Assembly: GCA_946803715.1 (NCBI GenBank)
Contig: CAMPET010000325.1
Coordinates: 16,035-35,325, forward strand
Reading direction: 5' to 3'
Source: Beroe ovata
Lineage: Eukaryota > Ctenophora > Nuda > Beroida > Beroidae
Length of the DNA: 19,291 nt
Below, piece after piece: positions 1-8,497 of the stretch. The position numbers and the translations under genes are program-made. The stretch's first letter is position 1. The number at the start of each line of letters is the position of its first letter. The notes under the pieces were generated by a model. The model ran no database searches. It was given only the letters and a program-made list of their open reading frames with translations, and was not told the DNA's origin.

Positions 1-581
1 TGACAGCACTTTTCCTCTTGACAGCACTTTCCCTTGACATCACTTTCCCTTGACACCACTTTCGCTAGCAATCACTTCTCCTTGACATCACTTTCCCTTG
101 ACATCACTTTACCTTGACAGTACTTTCCATTGACAGCACTTTCCCTTGACAGTACTTTCCATTGACAGCACTCTTCTCTTGACAGCACTCTCCCTTGACA
201 GCAGGAATGGAAACACATCACTTTCTCTGACACCACTTTACCCTGACATCACTTTCCCTTGACAGCACTTTCGTCTTTCCCTTGACAGCACTTTCCATGG
301 ACAACACTTTCCATTGACAGCACTTTCGCATGCCAGCATCTCCGTCTTTCCCTTGACAGCACTTGCCATTGACAGCACTTCCTCTTGACAGCACTTCCCT
401 TGACATCACTTTCTCTTGACAGCACTTTCGCTTAACATCACTTCTCCTTGACACCATTTTCGCTTGACATCACTTCTCCTTGACATCACTTTCCCTTGAC
501 ATCACTTTACCTTGCCAGTACTTTCTCTTGACAGCACTTTCCCTTGACAGCACTTTCCCTTGACATCACTTTCCCTTGACA

Positions 582-718
582 GCAGGAATGGAAACAGGAA
601 TGCTGTCTGTCATTTGGTTGCAAACGTGTGTTGATGTAAAGGGACTACTATGATTCAGAGAACGTATAATTGCTGATATTGTGGATATCATGCGTGACAG
701 CCCTGACACTGAATTTCC
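582..718 (+). repeat. Satellite inter-block, copy 1
   Basis: First full copy of the ~139-bp block, running from GCAGGAATGGAAACAGGAAT to the GAATTTCC junction where 16-bp units resume. Landmarks inside are a CAGGAATG direct pair, CTGTCTGTCATTT, TTGCAAACGTGTGTTGATG, AAAGGGACTACTATGATTC, and a GATATyGTG pair near the right end. It carries small differences from the other copies, such as CATTTGG instead of CATTTTG. Confidence 0.9.
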
Positions 719-1033
719 TCTTGACAGCACTTTCGACTTTCACTTGACAGCACTTTCCATTGACAGCACTTTCTCTCGACATCACTTTCCCTTGGCAGCC
801 CTGACACCGAATTTTCCCTTGGAATCTCTTTCTCTTGACAGCACTTTTCCTTGACAGCACTTTCCCTCGACTTTCCCTTGACAGCACTTTCCATTGACAC
901 CACTTTCGCTTAACAGCACCTCCGTCTTTCCCTTGACAGCACTTTCCCTTGACAGCACTTTTATTGACAGCACTTGCGCTTGACACCACTTTTGCTTGAC
1001 ATCACTTTCTCTCGACAGCACTTTCCCTTGACA

Positions 1034-1172
1034 GCAGGAATTGAAACAGGAATGCTGTCTGTCATTTTGTTGCAAACGTGTGTTGATGTAAAGGGACTAC
1101 TATGATTCAGAGTACGTATAATTGCTGAGATCGTGGATATCTTGCGTGACAGCCCTGATACCGAATTTTCCC
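1034..1172 (+). repeat. Satellite inter-block, copy 2
   Basis: Full copy with the same landmarks in the same order. It has GGAATTGAAAC in place of GGAATGGAAAC, which is shared with copy 6. Confidence 0.9.
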
Positions 1173-1520
1173 TTGACATCACTTTCTTTTGACAGCACTT
1201 TCCCTTGACAGCACTTTCCCTTGACAGCACTTTTGTTGACAGCACCTGCGCTTGACACCACTTTTGCTTGACATCACTTTCCCTGGGCAGAACTCTTCCT
1301 TGACGGCACTTTCGTCTTTCCTATGACAGCATTTCCCTTGACATGCACTTTTCGTTGGCAGCACTTCCTCTTGACATCACTTTCCTTTGACGTGACTTTC
1401 CCCTGACAGCACTTTTGTTGACAGCACTTGCGCTTGACACCATTTTTGCTTGACATCACTTTCCCTTGTCAGAACTTTCCCTTGACAGCACTCTCGTCTT
1501 GACAGCACTTTCCCTTGACA

Positions 1521-1659
1521 GCAGGAATGGAAACAGGAATGCTGTCTGTCATTTTGTTGCAAACGTGTGTTGATGTAAAGGGACTACTATGATTCAGAGT
1601 ACGTATAATTGCTGATATCGTGGATATCGTGCGTGACAGCCCTGACACCGAATTTTCCC
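1521..1659 (+). repeat. Satellite inter-block, copy 3
   Basis: Full copy that looks closest to the consensus. It has an intact tandem pair GATATCGTGGATATCGTG near the right end. Confidence 0.9.
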
Positions 1660-1717
1660 TTGACATCACTTTTTCTTGACAGCACTTTCTCTTGACAGCA
1701 CTTTCTCTTGACAGCAC

Positions 1718-1718
1718 N
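1718..1718. other. Single N, probable assembly join
   Basis: An N interrupts a 16-bp unit and is followed by about 27 bases (1719-1745) unlike either the unit or the block. The block copy to the right is missing its first half, so the sequence here may be misjoined or collapsed. Confidence 0.7.
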
Positions 1719-1745
1719 TTCGGGTCCATCCCCCTATTAGTAGTA

Positions 1746-1838
1746 GTGTTGATGTAAAGGGACTACTATGATTCAGAGTACGTATAATTGCTGATATTGT
1801 GGCTATCGTGCGTGTCAGCCCTGGCACCGAATTTTCCC
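1746..1838 (+). repeat. Satellite inter-block, copy 4 (left-truncated)
   Basis: Only the right two thirds are present, starting at GTGTTGATGTAAAGGG. It follows the join at 1718 and unrelated bases, so the truncation may be an assembly effect. Confidence 0.85.
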
Positions 1839-2075
1839 TTGACATCTCTTTCTCTTGACATCACTTTCTCTTGACAGCACTTTCTCTTGACAGCACTTTC
1901 CCTTGACAGCGCCGTCCCTTGACATCACTTTCGACTTTCCCTTGACAGCACTTTCCATGGACAGCACTTTTGCTTGACAGTACTTTGCCTTGACAGCACT
2001 TTTATTGACAGCACTTGCGCTTGACACCACTCTCCCTTGACAGCACTCTTGCCTTGACAGCAGTTTCCCTTGACA

Positions 2076-2175
2076 GCAGGAATGGAAACAGGAATGCTGT
2101 CTGTCATTTTGTTGCAAACGTGTGTTGATGTAAAGGGACTACTATGATTCAGAGTACGTATAATTGCTGATATTG
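2076..2175 (+). repeat. Satellite inter-block, copy 5 (right-truncated)
   Basis: Starts normally at GCAGGAATGG but breaks off after GCTGATATTG and passes directly into 16-bp units. No N is present, so this truncation is probably real. Confidence 0.85.
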
Positions 2176-2320
2176 CAGCACTTCCTCTTGACATCACTTT
2201 TTCTTGGCACCACTTTTCCTGACATTATTTTCCCTTGACATCTCTTTCTCTTGACATCACTTTCTCTTGACAGCACTTTCTCTTGACAGTACTTTCTCTT
2301 GACAGCACTTTACCTTGACA

Positions 2321-2440
2321 GCAGGAATTGAAACAGGAATGCTGTCTGTCATTTTGTTGCAAACGTGTGTTGATGTAAAGTGTTGATGATTCAGAGTACG
2401 TATAATTGCTGATATCGTGGATATCGTGCGTGACAACCCT
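2321..2440 (+). repeat. Satellite inter-block, copy 6 (internally rearranged)
   Basis: Has GGAATTGAAAC like copy 2. The GGGACTACTATG segment is replaced by a repeat of TGTTGATG, and the right end is shortened after TGACAACCCT. Confidence 0.85.
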
Positions 2441-3599
2441 TTCCCTTGACATCACTTTTCTCTTGACAGCACTTTCCCCTGACAGCACTTTCCCTAGACA
2501 GCACTTACTCTTGGCAGCACTTTCCCTTGAAACCACTTTTCTCTTGACATCACTTTTCTCTTGGCAGCACTTTCGCTTGAAACCACTTTCCCTTGACACC
2601 ACTTTCCTTGATACCACTTTCCCTTGACAACTTTCCCTTGAAACCACTTTTCTCCTGACATCACTTTTCTCTTGACAGCATTTTCCCCTGACAGCACTTT
2701 TGTTGACAGCACTTTCGCTTGACAACACTTTCTCTTGTCAAGAGGAACACATTCCCTTGACAGTACTTTCCCTTGACAGCACTTTCGTCTTTCCATTGAC
2801 AACACTTTCCCTTGACAGCACTTTTATTGACAGCACTTTCCCTTGTCAGCACTTTCCCTTGTCAGCACTTTCCTGGACACCACTTTTCCTTGACATCACT
2901 TTCCCTTGACATCACTTTCTCTTGGCACCACTTTTCCCTGACATTACTTTCCCTTGACATCACTATCCCTTGACAGCACTTTCGTCTTTCCCTTGACATC
3001 ATTTTTCTCTTGACATCACTCCTCTCTTGACAGCACTTTCCCCTGACAGCACTTTTCTTCACAGCACTTTCGCTTGACAGCACTTACTCTTGGCAGCCCT
3101 TTCTCTTGACATCACTTTCTCTGACACTGTTTTTTCCTTGACATCACTTTCCTTGACAGAACTTTCGCTTGACAGCACCTCCGTCTTTCCCTTGACATCA
3201 CTTTCCTTGACAGCACTTTCGCTTGACGGCACCTCCGTCTTTCCCTTGACAGCACTCTTCTCTTGACAGCACTTCTCTTGACACCACTTTCCTTGATACC
3301 ACTTCCGCTTGACACACCTTTCCCTTGACATCTCTTTCCCTTGGCAGCACTTTTCTTGGCAGCACTTTCCCTTGTCGTCCTTCCCTTGATAGCACTTTCC
3401 ATTAACAGCTCTTTCCCTTGACAGCACTTCCTGTTGACAGCACTTTCCCTTGACTGCACTTTTCTCTTCACAGCACTTTCGTCTTTCCGTCTTCCGATGA
3501 CAGCACTTCCCCTTGACATAACTTTCTCTTGACATCACTTTCCCTCGACAGCACTTACTCTTGACAGCACTCTTCTCTTGACAGCACTTTCCCTTGACA

Positions 3600-3738
3600 G
3601 CAGGAATGGAAACAGGAATGCTGTCTGTCATTTTGTTGCAAATGTGTTTTGATGTAAAGGGACTACTAGGATTCAGAGTACGTTTAATTGCTGATATCCT
3701 GGATATCGTGTGTGACAGCCCTGACACCCTATTTTCCC
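3600..3738 (+). repeat. Satellite inter-block, copy 7
   Basis: Full-length copy with several private substitutions (CAAATGTGTTTTG, CTAGGATTC, ATATCCTGG). It is separated from copy 6 by the longest uninterrupted stretch of 16-bp units, about 1.16 kb. Confidence 0.9.
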
Positions 3739-3888
3739 TTGACATTACTTTCCCATTGACATCACTTTTTCTTGACAGCACTTTCCCTTGACAGCACTTT
3801 TTCTTGACAGCACCCCCTTGACAGCACTTTTACTGACAGCACTCTTGCCTTGACAGGACTCTTGCCTTGACAGCACTCCCCCTTGACA

Positions 3889-4027
3889 GCAGGAATGGAA
3901 ACAGGAACGCTGTCTGTCATTTTGTTGCAAACGTGTGTTGATGTAAAGGGACTACTATGATTCAGAGTACGTATAATTGCTGATATCGTAGATATCATGC
4001 GTGACAGCCCTGAAACCCAATTTTCCC
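3889..4027 (+). repeat. Satellite inter-block, copy 8
   Basis: Full copy carrying GGAACGCTG and TGAAACCCAA variants. The same variants recur in copy 10, 585 bp away, because the region is tandemly duplicated. Confidence 0.9.
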
Positions 4028-4169
4028 TTGGCATCTCTTTCTCTTGACATCACTTTCTCTTGACATCTCTTTCTCTTGACATCACTTTCTCGCGACAGCA
4101 GTTTCGCTTGACAGCACCTCCGTCTTTCCCTTGACAGCACTCTTGCATTGACAGCACTTTCCCTTGACA

Positions 4170-4308
4170 GCAGGAATGGAAACAGGAATGCTGTCTGTCA
4201 TTTTGTTGCAAACGTGTGTTGATGTAAAGGGACTACTAGGATTCAGAGTACGTATAATTGCTGATATCGTGGATATCGTGTGTAACAGCCCTGACACCGA
4301 ATTTCCCC
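4170..4308 (+). repeat. Satellite inter-block, copy 9
   Basis: Full copy carrying CTAGGATTC and GTGTGTAACAGCC variants. The same variants recur in copy 11, 585 bp away. Confidence 0.9.
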
Positions 4309-4473
4309 TTGGCATCTCTTTCTCTTGACATCACTTTCTCTTGACAGTACTTTCTCTTGACAGCACTTTCCCTTGACAGCACTTTCTCTTGACAGCACCC
4401 CCTTGACAGCACTTTTACTGACAGCACTCTTGCCTTGACAGGACTCTTGCCTTGACAGCACTCCCCCTTGACA

Positions 4474-4612
4474 GCAGGAATGGAAACAGGAACGCTGTCT
4501 GTCATTTTGTTGCAAACGTGTGTTGATGTAAAGGGACTACTATGATTCAGAGTACGTATAATTGCTGATATCGTAGATATCATGCGTGACAGCCCTGAAA
4601 CCCAATTTTCCC
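4474..4612 (+). repeat. Satellite inter-block, copy 10
   Basis: Identical by eye to copy 8, as the second unit of the 585-bp duplication. Confidence 0.9.
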
Positions 4613-4754
4613 TTGGCATCTCTTTCTCTTGACATCACTTTCTCTTGACATCTCTTTCTCTTGACATCACTTTCTCGCGACAGCAGTTTCGCTTGACAGC
4701 ACCTCCGTCTTTCCCTTGACAGCACTCTTGCATTGACAGCACTTTCCCTTGACA

Positions 4755-4893
4755 GCAGGAATGGAAACAGGAATGCTGTCTGTCATTTTGTTGCAAACGT
4801 GTGTTGATGTAAAGGGACTACTAGGATTCAGAGTACGTATAATTGCTGATATCGTGGATATCGTGTGTAACAGCCCTGACACCGAATTTCCCC
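4755..4893 (+). repeat. Satellite inter-block, copy 11
   Basis: Identical by eye to copy 9, as the second unit of the 585-bp duplication. Only about 87 bp of 16-bp units follow before the N at 4981. Confidence 0.9.
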
Positions 4894-4980
4894 TTGGCAT
4901 CTCTTTCTCTTGACATCACTTTCTCTTGACAGTACTTTCTCTTGACAGCACTTTCCCTTGACAGCACTTTCTCTTGACAG

Positions 4981-4981
4981 N
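4981..4981. other. Single N at the right border of array 1
   Basis: The array stops mid-unit at an N and unique sequence follows at once. True array length and the real junction are therefore unknown. Confidence 0.75.
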
Positions 4982-5574
4982 ATACCACGAATCCTGCATA
5001 GAGTGACTATCAATATTTGTAGTATTGATATACTCAAAGAAAACTGCAAATCTCATGGCTGTTTGGCTTCAGGTAAGAACTAAGGTATATCTGAAGAATC
5101 ATCTAATACTAAACTCACATAGTGATCACATTATTATCGGCATTCTTGATGGTGATGTCAAATAACTCACAGTATGAAAATTTGATCAGGCATGCTGCAA
5201 TTAATTGCAGCAATAACTTCATTCTAAATCCTGAATGGCAGTGAAAACATCAAATACTTTGACAGTAAAGAAAAATATCATTTCATCAACACTAGTGAAT
5301 GCCTGGATCTGGTAACATCCTAACAGTGATTCTGAATTGACTACTTGCAAAAATGGCAAAGGCCTGAGAGAGGCCAGGTAAATTCCACATCTTCAATCAG
5401 TTAGAGTTATCATCAGTTTGGATGATATATTGAAATTTGTGCATGTAGCATTTACCACAGTCCTCACACTTCCACAAAATTGTTTGAAGCATAATCCACA
5501 CAAATTCACAACAAAGCTACTGCAACTGACAGCAAGATTGTTAATTTGGGCAGTCTGGAGGAAGTTCCACCCTG
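4982..5574. other. Unique intergenic stretch, no gene recognised
   Basis: AT-rich sequence. Short reading frames on both strands around 5393-5653 overlap each other and resemble no family I know. There is no convincing exon with splice sites and no RNA gene that I can see. Confidence 0.6.
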
Positions 5575-5762
5575 AAAAGCGGACACCTGCTTTCCATTGA
5601 AAAAGTGGACATCTATCCAAAAAGCGGATGTCCACTTTTGAAAGGGACATCAATTCAAAAAGTGGTGTCCGCTTTCAAAAGCAAACATCATTTCAAAAAA
5701 GCAGATGTCTGCTTTTAAAAGTAGACATCATTTCAAAAAAGCTGACGTCTGCTTTTTAGTGG
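5575..5762. repeat. ~40-bp minisatellite with palindromic units
   Basis: About four to five diverged tandem copies of a 38-40 bp unit. Each contains an A-rich run, a GCrGATGTCyGC core and T-rich sequence, followed by an AGyrGACATCATT stretch. The core and its flanks form an imperfect inverted repeat (AAAAAGC..GATGTC..GCTTTT), so each unit can fold on itself. The last two copies are the most alike. Confidence 0.8.
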
Positions 5763-5885
5763 GTGAAAAATAGAATATCAAACTCACAAAATGTCAACAA
5801 CACCAGACACATTGACTTCCTGACACAATTGTTGGTGGACGTCTGTATGGGGAGATGGTGTGGTGTTATTGAGGAGGCATAGTGA

Positions 5886-5929
5886 ATATAAGGCATAGTG
5901 AATATAATATATTATGCCTCGCTCGTTTT
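5886..5929. repeat. AGGCATAGTGAATATA direct pair with inverted tail
   Basis: A short motif appears twice in a row, and the following bases (TATATTATGCCTC) partly complement it, giving a small foldback. It lies just left of the MITE cluster and may be an element edge. Confidence 0.55.
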
Positions 5930-6048
5930 ATAACAAATGGCATAACTATCTATATCAGGAATTCAAAAACTTTGCGTGCGCTGCGCAGTTTCATTTTTGC
6001 AGTTCAATAGTTCATCGATCATTAAAATCGAATGCTTGCCAGGCAATG

Positions 6049-6147
6049 TTGTTTGGCGATGCTAAACCGCTGATGCAAGCCGCGAGAAAAAGTTGGCGCC
6101 GCGCGCGCAAAACGAAATTCTCGACAGGGTCTATCATCGATCGACAA
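6049..6147 (+). mobile_element. MITE, family A, copy 1 (about 99 bp)
   Basis: Homologous, in opposite orientation, to the well-preserved copy at 10370-10478. The left end begins TTGTTTGGCGATGCTAAACC and the right end finishes GGTCTATCATCGATCGACAA; the two ends are imperfect inverted repeats. The flanks read CAGGCAATG on the left (6040-6048) and CAGGCTTAATG on the right (6148-6158), a 9-bp target duplication that later gained two bases on one side. The interior is CG-rich (GCGCCGCGCGCGC) and non-coding. Too short to encode a transposase. The 9-bp duplication fits Mutator-like elements, but the superfamily is an inference. Confidence 0.8.
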
Positions 6148-6165
6148 CAGGCTTAATGCTAAACC

Positions 6166-6265
6166 CAGCTGCAACTTGCCGGATGTTATCTGTCCACTGT
6201 TTCTTCATGCGCGCGGCGTGCGCGCAAGAAACAGTGGACAGATAACATCCGGCAAGCTGCAGCTG
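6166..6265. mobile_element. Foldback element or hairpin with 40-bp arms
   Basis: The left arm 6166-6205 and right arm 6226-6265 are reverse complements at 39 of 40 positions; the single mismatch is near the outer end. The 20-bp loop (6206-6225) is itself a GCGCGC..GCGCGC palindrome. Both arms begin with CAGCTGCA at their outer ends. No clear target duplication is visible. It sits 18 bp right of a family A MITE. It could be a long-TIR foldback transposon or a hairpin-forming transcript source. There is no evidence of transcription. Confidence 0.85.
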
Positions 6266-6542
6266 CCATGAACTTAATCGCGAAGCGGCGAGCGCCAGCG
6301 CACACTATAAAAAGTTTACTTTGTGTGTTGTTGATTATTTCCTCCTTGAAATAGCGAGGCCAGGATTATTTACGGCGCGCGCCGCGAGAATAATTTGCAG
6401 AGCGAAAACAAAAAATAATTTGCGGCGATGAAACTTTTGACAAAGGGGTTTTCATTGACAGCAATGAAATGCAATGTGAAATGATATGCGCGCAAAGCTC
6501 AACGCCGCGGAGCTTATGGCACAATGCATGATTCACACAGCC

Positions 6543-7142
6543 TTGCCTGGCGATACTATAAGCCCTCTGACGCGATCAGGGGCCAGGGGCCTATCGCTCA
6601 CAGGCATACATGAAACACAGCAAAGCTAAAGCAATACACTCAGTTTTTTTATAAGAAACTTATCAAAATCCTAGGCTTTTCCGCGATTTTGAGCCTACAA
6701 GTTTCTTAACAGTTTCTTATTTCTGTATCCTATAGCAGTTTTCGAAACTTACTTGTGCCAACATAGTTGTACTAAATTTAGTAGTCTATACCATCGGTGT
6801 TCTCAAAATGCCGATCAAAAGAGGCAGATTTGTGGTATATGGATAAAAGTGAAGGGGTTGGGGTCTGGGGGCGCAGCCCCCAGGAGCCAGACGTTTTCTG
6901 TTGATAGAATTATCGTTGTACTAGGATTCTGTTCACAAATTTGAGAATTTTAGGCTTATAGTTTCTTAGTTTCTTAATTGTAAATCAACGGAGTTTCATA
7001 ATTTTTCCAGGATCCTAGGCTAAGTTTCTTAAATTTTCAGAAATCCTAGGCTCAGTTTCTTATAGAGAGTTTCTTATAGAAAAAACTGAGTGTATTATTG
7101 CGCAAAACAATATTCTCGACAGGGTCTATCATCGATCGACAA
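6543..7142 (+). mobile_element. Probable degenerate family A MITE split by a nested element
   Basis: The right end (7098-7142) matches family A well, from GCGCAAAAC through CTCGACAGGGTCTATCATCG to GACAA. The left end at 6543 (TTGCCTGGCGATACTATAAG) resembles the family's other end. Between them lies the TA-flanked element 6637-7092. Removing it leaves about 144 bp. No target duplication was found, so the left boundary is uncertain. Confidence 0.5.
6637..7092. mobile_element. 456-bp MITE, Tc1/mariner-like, flanked by TA
   Basis: Terminal inverted repeats of about 24-28 bp start CACTCAGTTTTTTTATAAG and end CTTATAGAAAAAACTGAGTG, differing by one base insertion. Each end abuts a TA dinucleotide (6635-6636 and 7093-7094), the target site typical of Tc1/mariner. 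The interior has repeated sub-terminal motifs (TCCTAGGCT, AGTTTCTTA) in both orientations and a GC-rich hairpin TGGGGGC-GCA-GCCCCCA near 6868. No transposase reading frame is present, so it is non-autonomous. It appears inserted inside an older family A MITE. Confidence 0.8.
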
Positions 7143-7145
7143 AAT

Positions 7146-8480
7146 ATTATCAATCCAAATGTGATTTTGTTTTTTGAATTCATAGTTGGATTAATTAAAG
7201 GTGGCGTTTTTTCAATGGCCGCTTATGTAATTCTGTGGCTTAATCTTATCACAGCACAGACTATCTTGCCAGATGTGATAATTTCACATCCGGCTGAGAA
7301 CGTGGTGATCTGTCTACTATTTCATTATTTACCGCCTAGCTCGAAAAAAGTTGAAACAAAACATCCAGCAAAGCATTGAAGAAAAGCCTTGCATGAATTA
7401 CACAATGATAATTTAATTTTTAGGCTTTCTCCCTTCCCCCGCTGGTGGGATTTTACTCCTGGCCCGGAATTACAAGTGGGTGGAATTACTATTCTGTGGC
7501 GCAGCGGTAATACGTGTATAATTATCTCTTCTACGATTATGGAGCCTTTTTCTGCACACTGATCTAGATGAAAGCCATGAATGATCATTGCAGATGTTTT
7601 TCAAATATCATCATTGTTGAGGCTGACGTAAAAAGCTGTGTATACGTATGGAATGAATTTCAATTGAACTCACTTCAGTCTTATGACAGGTGAAATGTCT
7701 CTCTCCCTCAAATGTTTCAAATTAGTGTGTCAAAACTCCTATGTATCAATGAAAGACCCTGTCATGAATTTCATCGTGCACGCAGAGCATTATCCTCAGC
7801 ATCAGTCATCAGGGGTCATCACCAGGCATCTAAACTCAGATTAATTATTCCACACTGTTTCTTGTCATGTATACTTCTCAACTTATGAAACCAACAATGA
7901 TGAACTAGGTCTATCTGAGTCACAGGCTCACAATTGTGAGTGGGGCTTTGTGGTAAGCATTATCCCAGAAGGTTGAGTGCTTGCCCATCTCATGATCTGA
8001 TTTTTTGGAAAAAATGTGAGGCACCATTCTAACTTCTCAACTACAAAATTTAAAGTGAGAAACAATACAAGTTCTGAAATCTCACACATTTTATCGATAT
8101 ACAGACTTGGTTAGTGAGGCAACTGAATCAAACCCACACACCTTTCACCTCAAATCTCCCAAATCTACTGGTAGTTCTAAGATATGATTTACAGATCTCA
8201 GTTGAAATTGGTTTTTGTCAAGACTGTGGTTATGTGCCTTGCCCTCTAGCCTGGAAAATATGGTAAGGATCCTTGCTGTCTGGCTGTTAAACAAGGAATC
8301 TAAAGAGTAAACTGTGGGGACCTGTTCAGACCTTTCTGTTGTAACAGTTTGCCCTTCCACACATTTAAACAATTGTTATCCTCAGTATTTCCATAATACT
8401 CAAACTCAAAGTGCTGACGAGTCACGAAAATTAATTTATGATATCAACCCTTGACTCGTGAGTTGATCACTTACTCATCA
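7146..8480. other. Intergenic stretch left of RPL31, no gene recognised
   Basis: No convincing coding exon on either strand. GTAAG donor-like sites occur near 7951 and 8262 and could in principle end an RPL31 leader exon, but I cannot choose between them. A polypyrimidine tract at 7424-7440 is notable. No repeats were recognised here beyond the small hairpin at 7268. Confidence 0.5.
7268..7294. repeat. Small inverted repeat related to the foldback arms
   Basis: GCCAGATGTGA and TCACATCCGGC are complementary at 10 of 11 positions with a 5-base loop. The TTGCCrGATGT/ACATCCGGC wording resembles the arms of the foldback at 6166-6265, so this may be a decayed relative. Confidence 0.4.
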
Positions 8481-8497
8481 ACCTTTCATCACCAGCT
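8410..8497 (+). promoter_or_regulatory. RPL31 proximal upstream region
   Basis: ACGAGTCA near 8416 and TGACTCGT at about 8452-8459 form an inverted pair of AP-1-like half sites. ATCAAC and GTTGAT bracket the second. CTTTC at 8483-8487 fits the pyrimidine start of TOP mRNAs, and the CAG at 8493-8495 fits a splice acceptor. Only one of the last two can be right. The role is inferred from position only. Confidence 0.35.

Larger units (their letters stand above)
1..4980. repeat. Satellite array 1: degenerate 16-bp unit with interspersed ~139-bp blocks
   Basis: The stretch is built from head-to-tail copies of TTGACAGCACTTTCCC. After subtracting the non-16-mer blocks I estimate about 200 or more units. 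Common variants change the seventh base (TTGACAG, TTGACAT, TTGACAC), change TTGAC to TTGGC, or add a base in the pyrimidine run (17-bp units). Another recurrent variant inserts CCGTCTTTCC or TCGTCTTTCC. The array is broken at 11 places by a conserved block of about 139 bp, annotated separately. On the minus strand the unit has no stop codon in any of the three phases, which explains long apparent reading frames with a 16-residue period (GKVLSRESAVKGKCCQ). I do not regard these as genes: all three frames are equally open and units drift by indels. The array runs off the left edge and ends at an N on the right. Confidence 0.95.
3796..4980. repeat. 585-bp tandem duplication inside array 1
   Basis: Sequence from about 3810 recurs with a constant offset of 585 bp (copies 8 to 10 and 9 to 11, plus the 16-bp units around them). 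I found no difference in the stretches compared. The second copy runs up to the N at 4981. A homogeneous pair in an otherwise diverged array means recent unequal exchange or an assembly artefact at the gap. Confidence 0.85.

Noticed and set aside
583-602. Resemblance of ATGGAAACAGGA in the inter-block to part of a CENP-B box
   Set aside because: The essential TTCG is absent and CGGG reads CAGG, so the required bases of the box are not met.
3059-3781. Long minus-strand reading frames rich in Cys, Lys and Ser in the arrays
   Set aside because: They follow arithmetically from a 16-bp unit without minus-strand stops. All three frames are equally open and units shift frame freely, so there is no sign of selection for one frame.
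582-4893. Repeats with variable spacers, considered as a CRISPR array
   Set aside because: The conserved blocks are ~139 bp, intervals are themselves tandem repeats of variable length, and the context is eukaryotic.
1-4980. TTGACA in every unit, resembling a bacterial -35 promoter box
   Set aside because: The window is animal nuclear DNA, and no -10 box follows at a set distance.
1-4980. GCACTTT in most units matches the target of AAAGUGC-seed microRNAs; TGACAG matches MEIS/TGIF cores
   Set aside because: Short matches are inevitable in a repeated 16-mer. The best-known AAAGUGC-seed microRNA family is vertebrate, and nothing shows that the array is transcribed or bound.
5393-5653. Overlapping open frames on both strands near 5400-5650
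   Set aside because: The two frames overlap each other, neither resembles a known protein, and one runs into the palindromic minisatellite.
8254-8268. ATG/GTAAGG near 8260 as a coding first exon for RPL31
   Set aside because: Splicing it to the acceptor at 8495 gives ATG CTA TGG TTA out of frame with RPL31, so it cannot supply the start codon.
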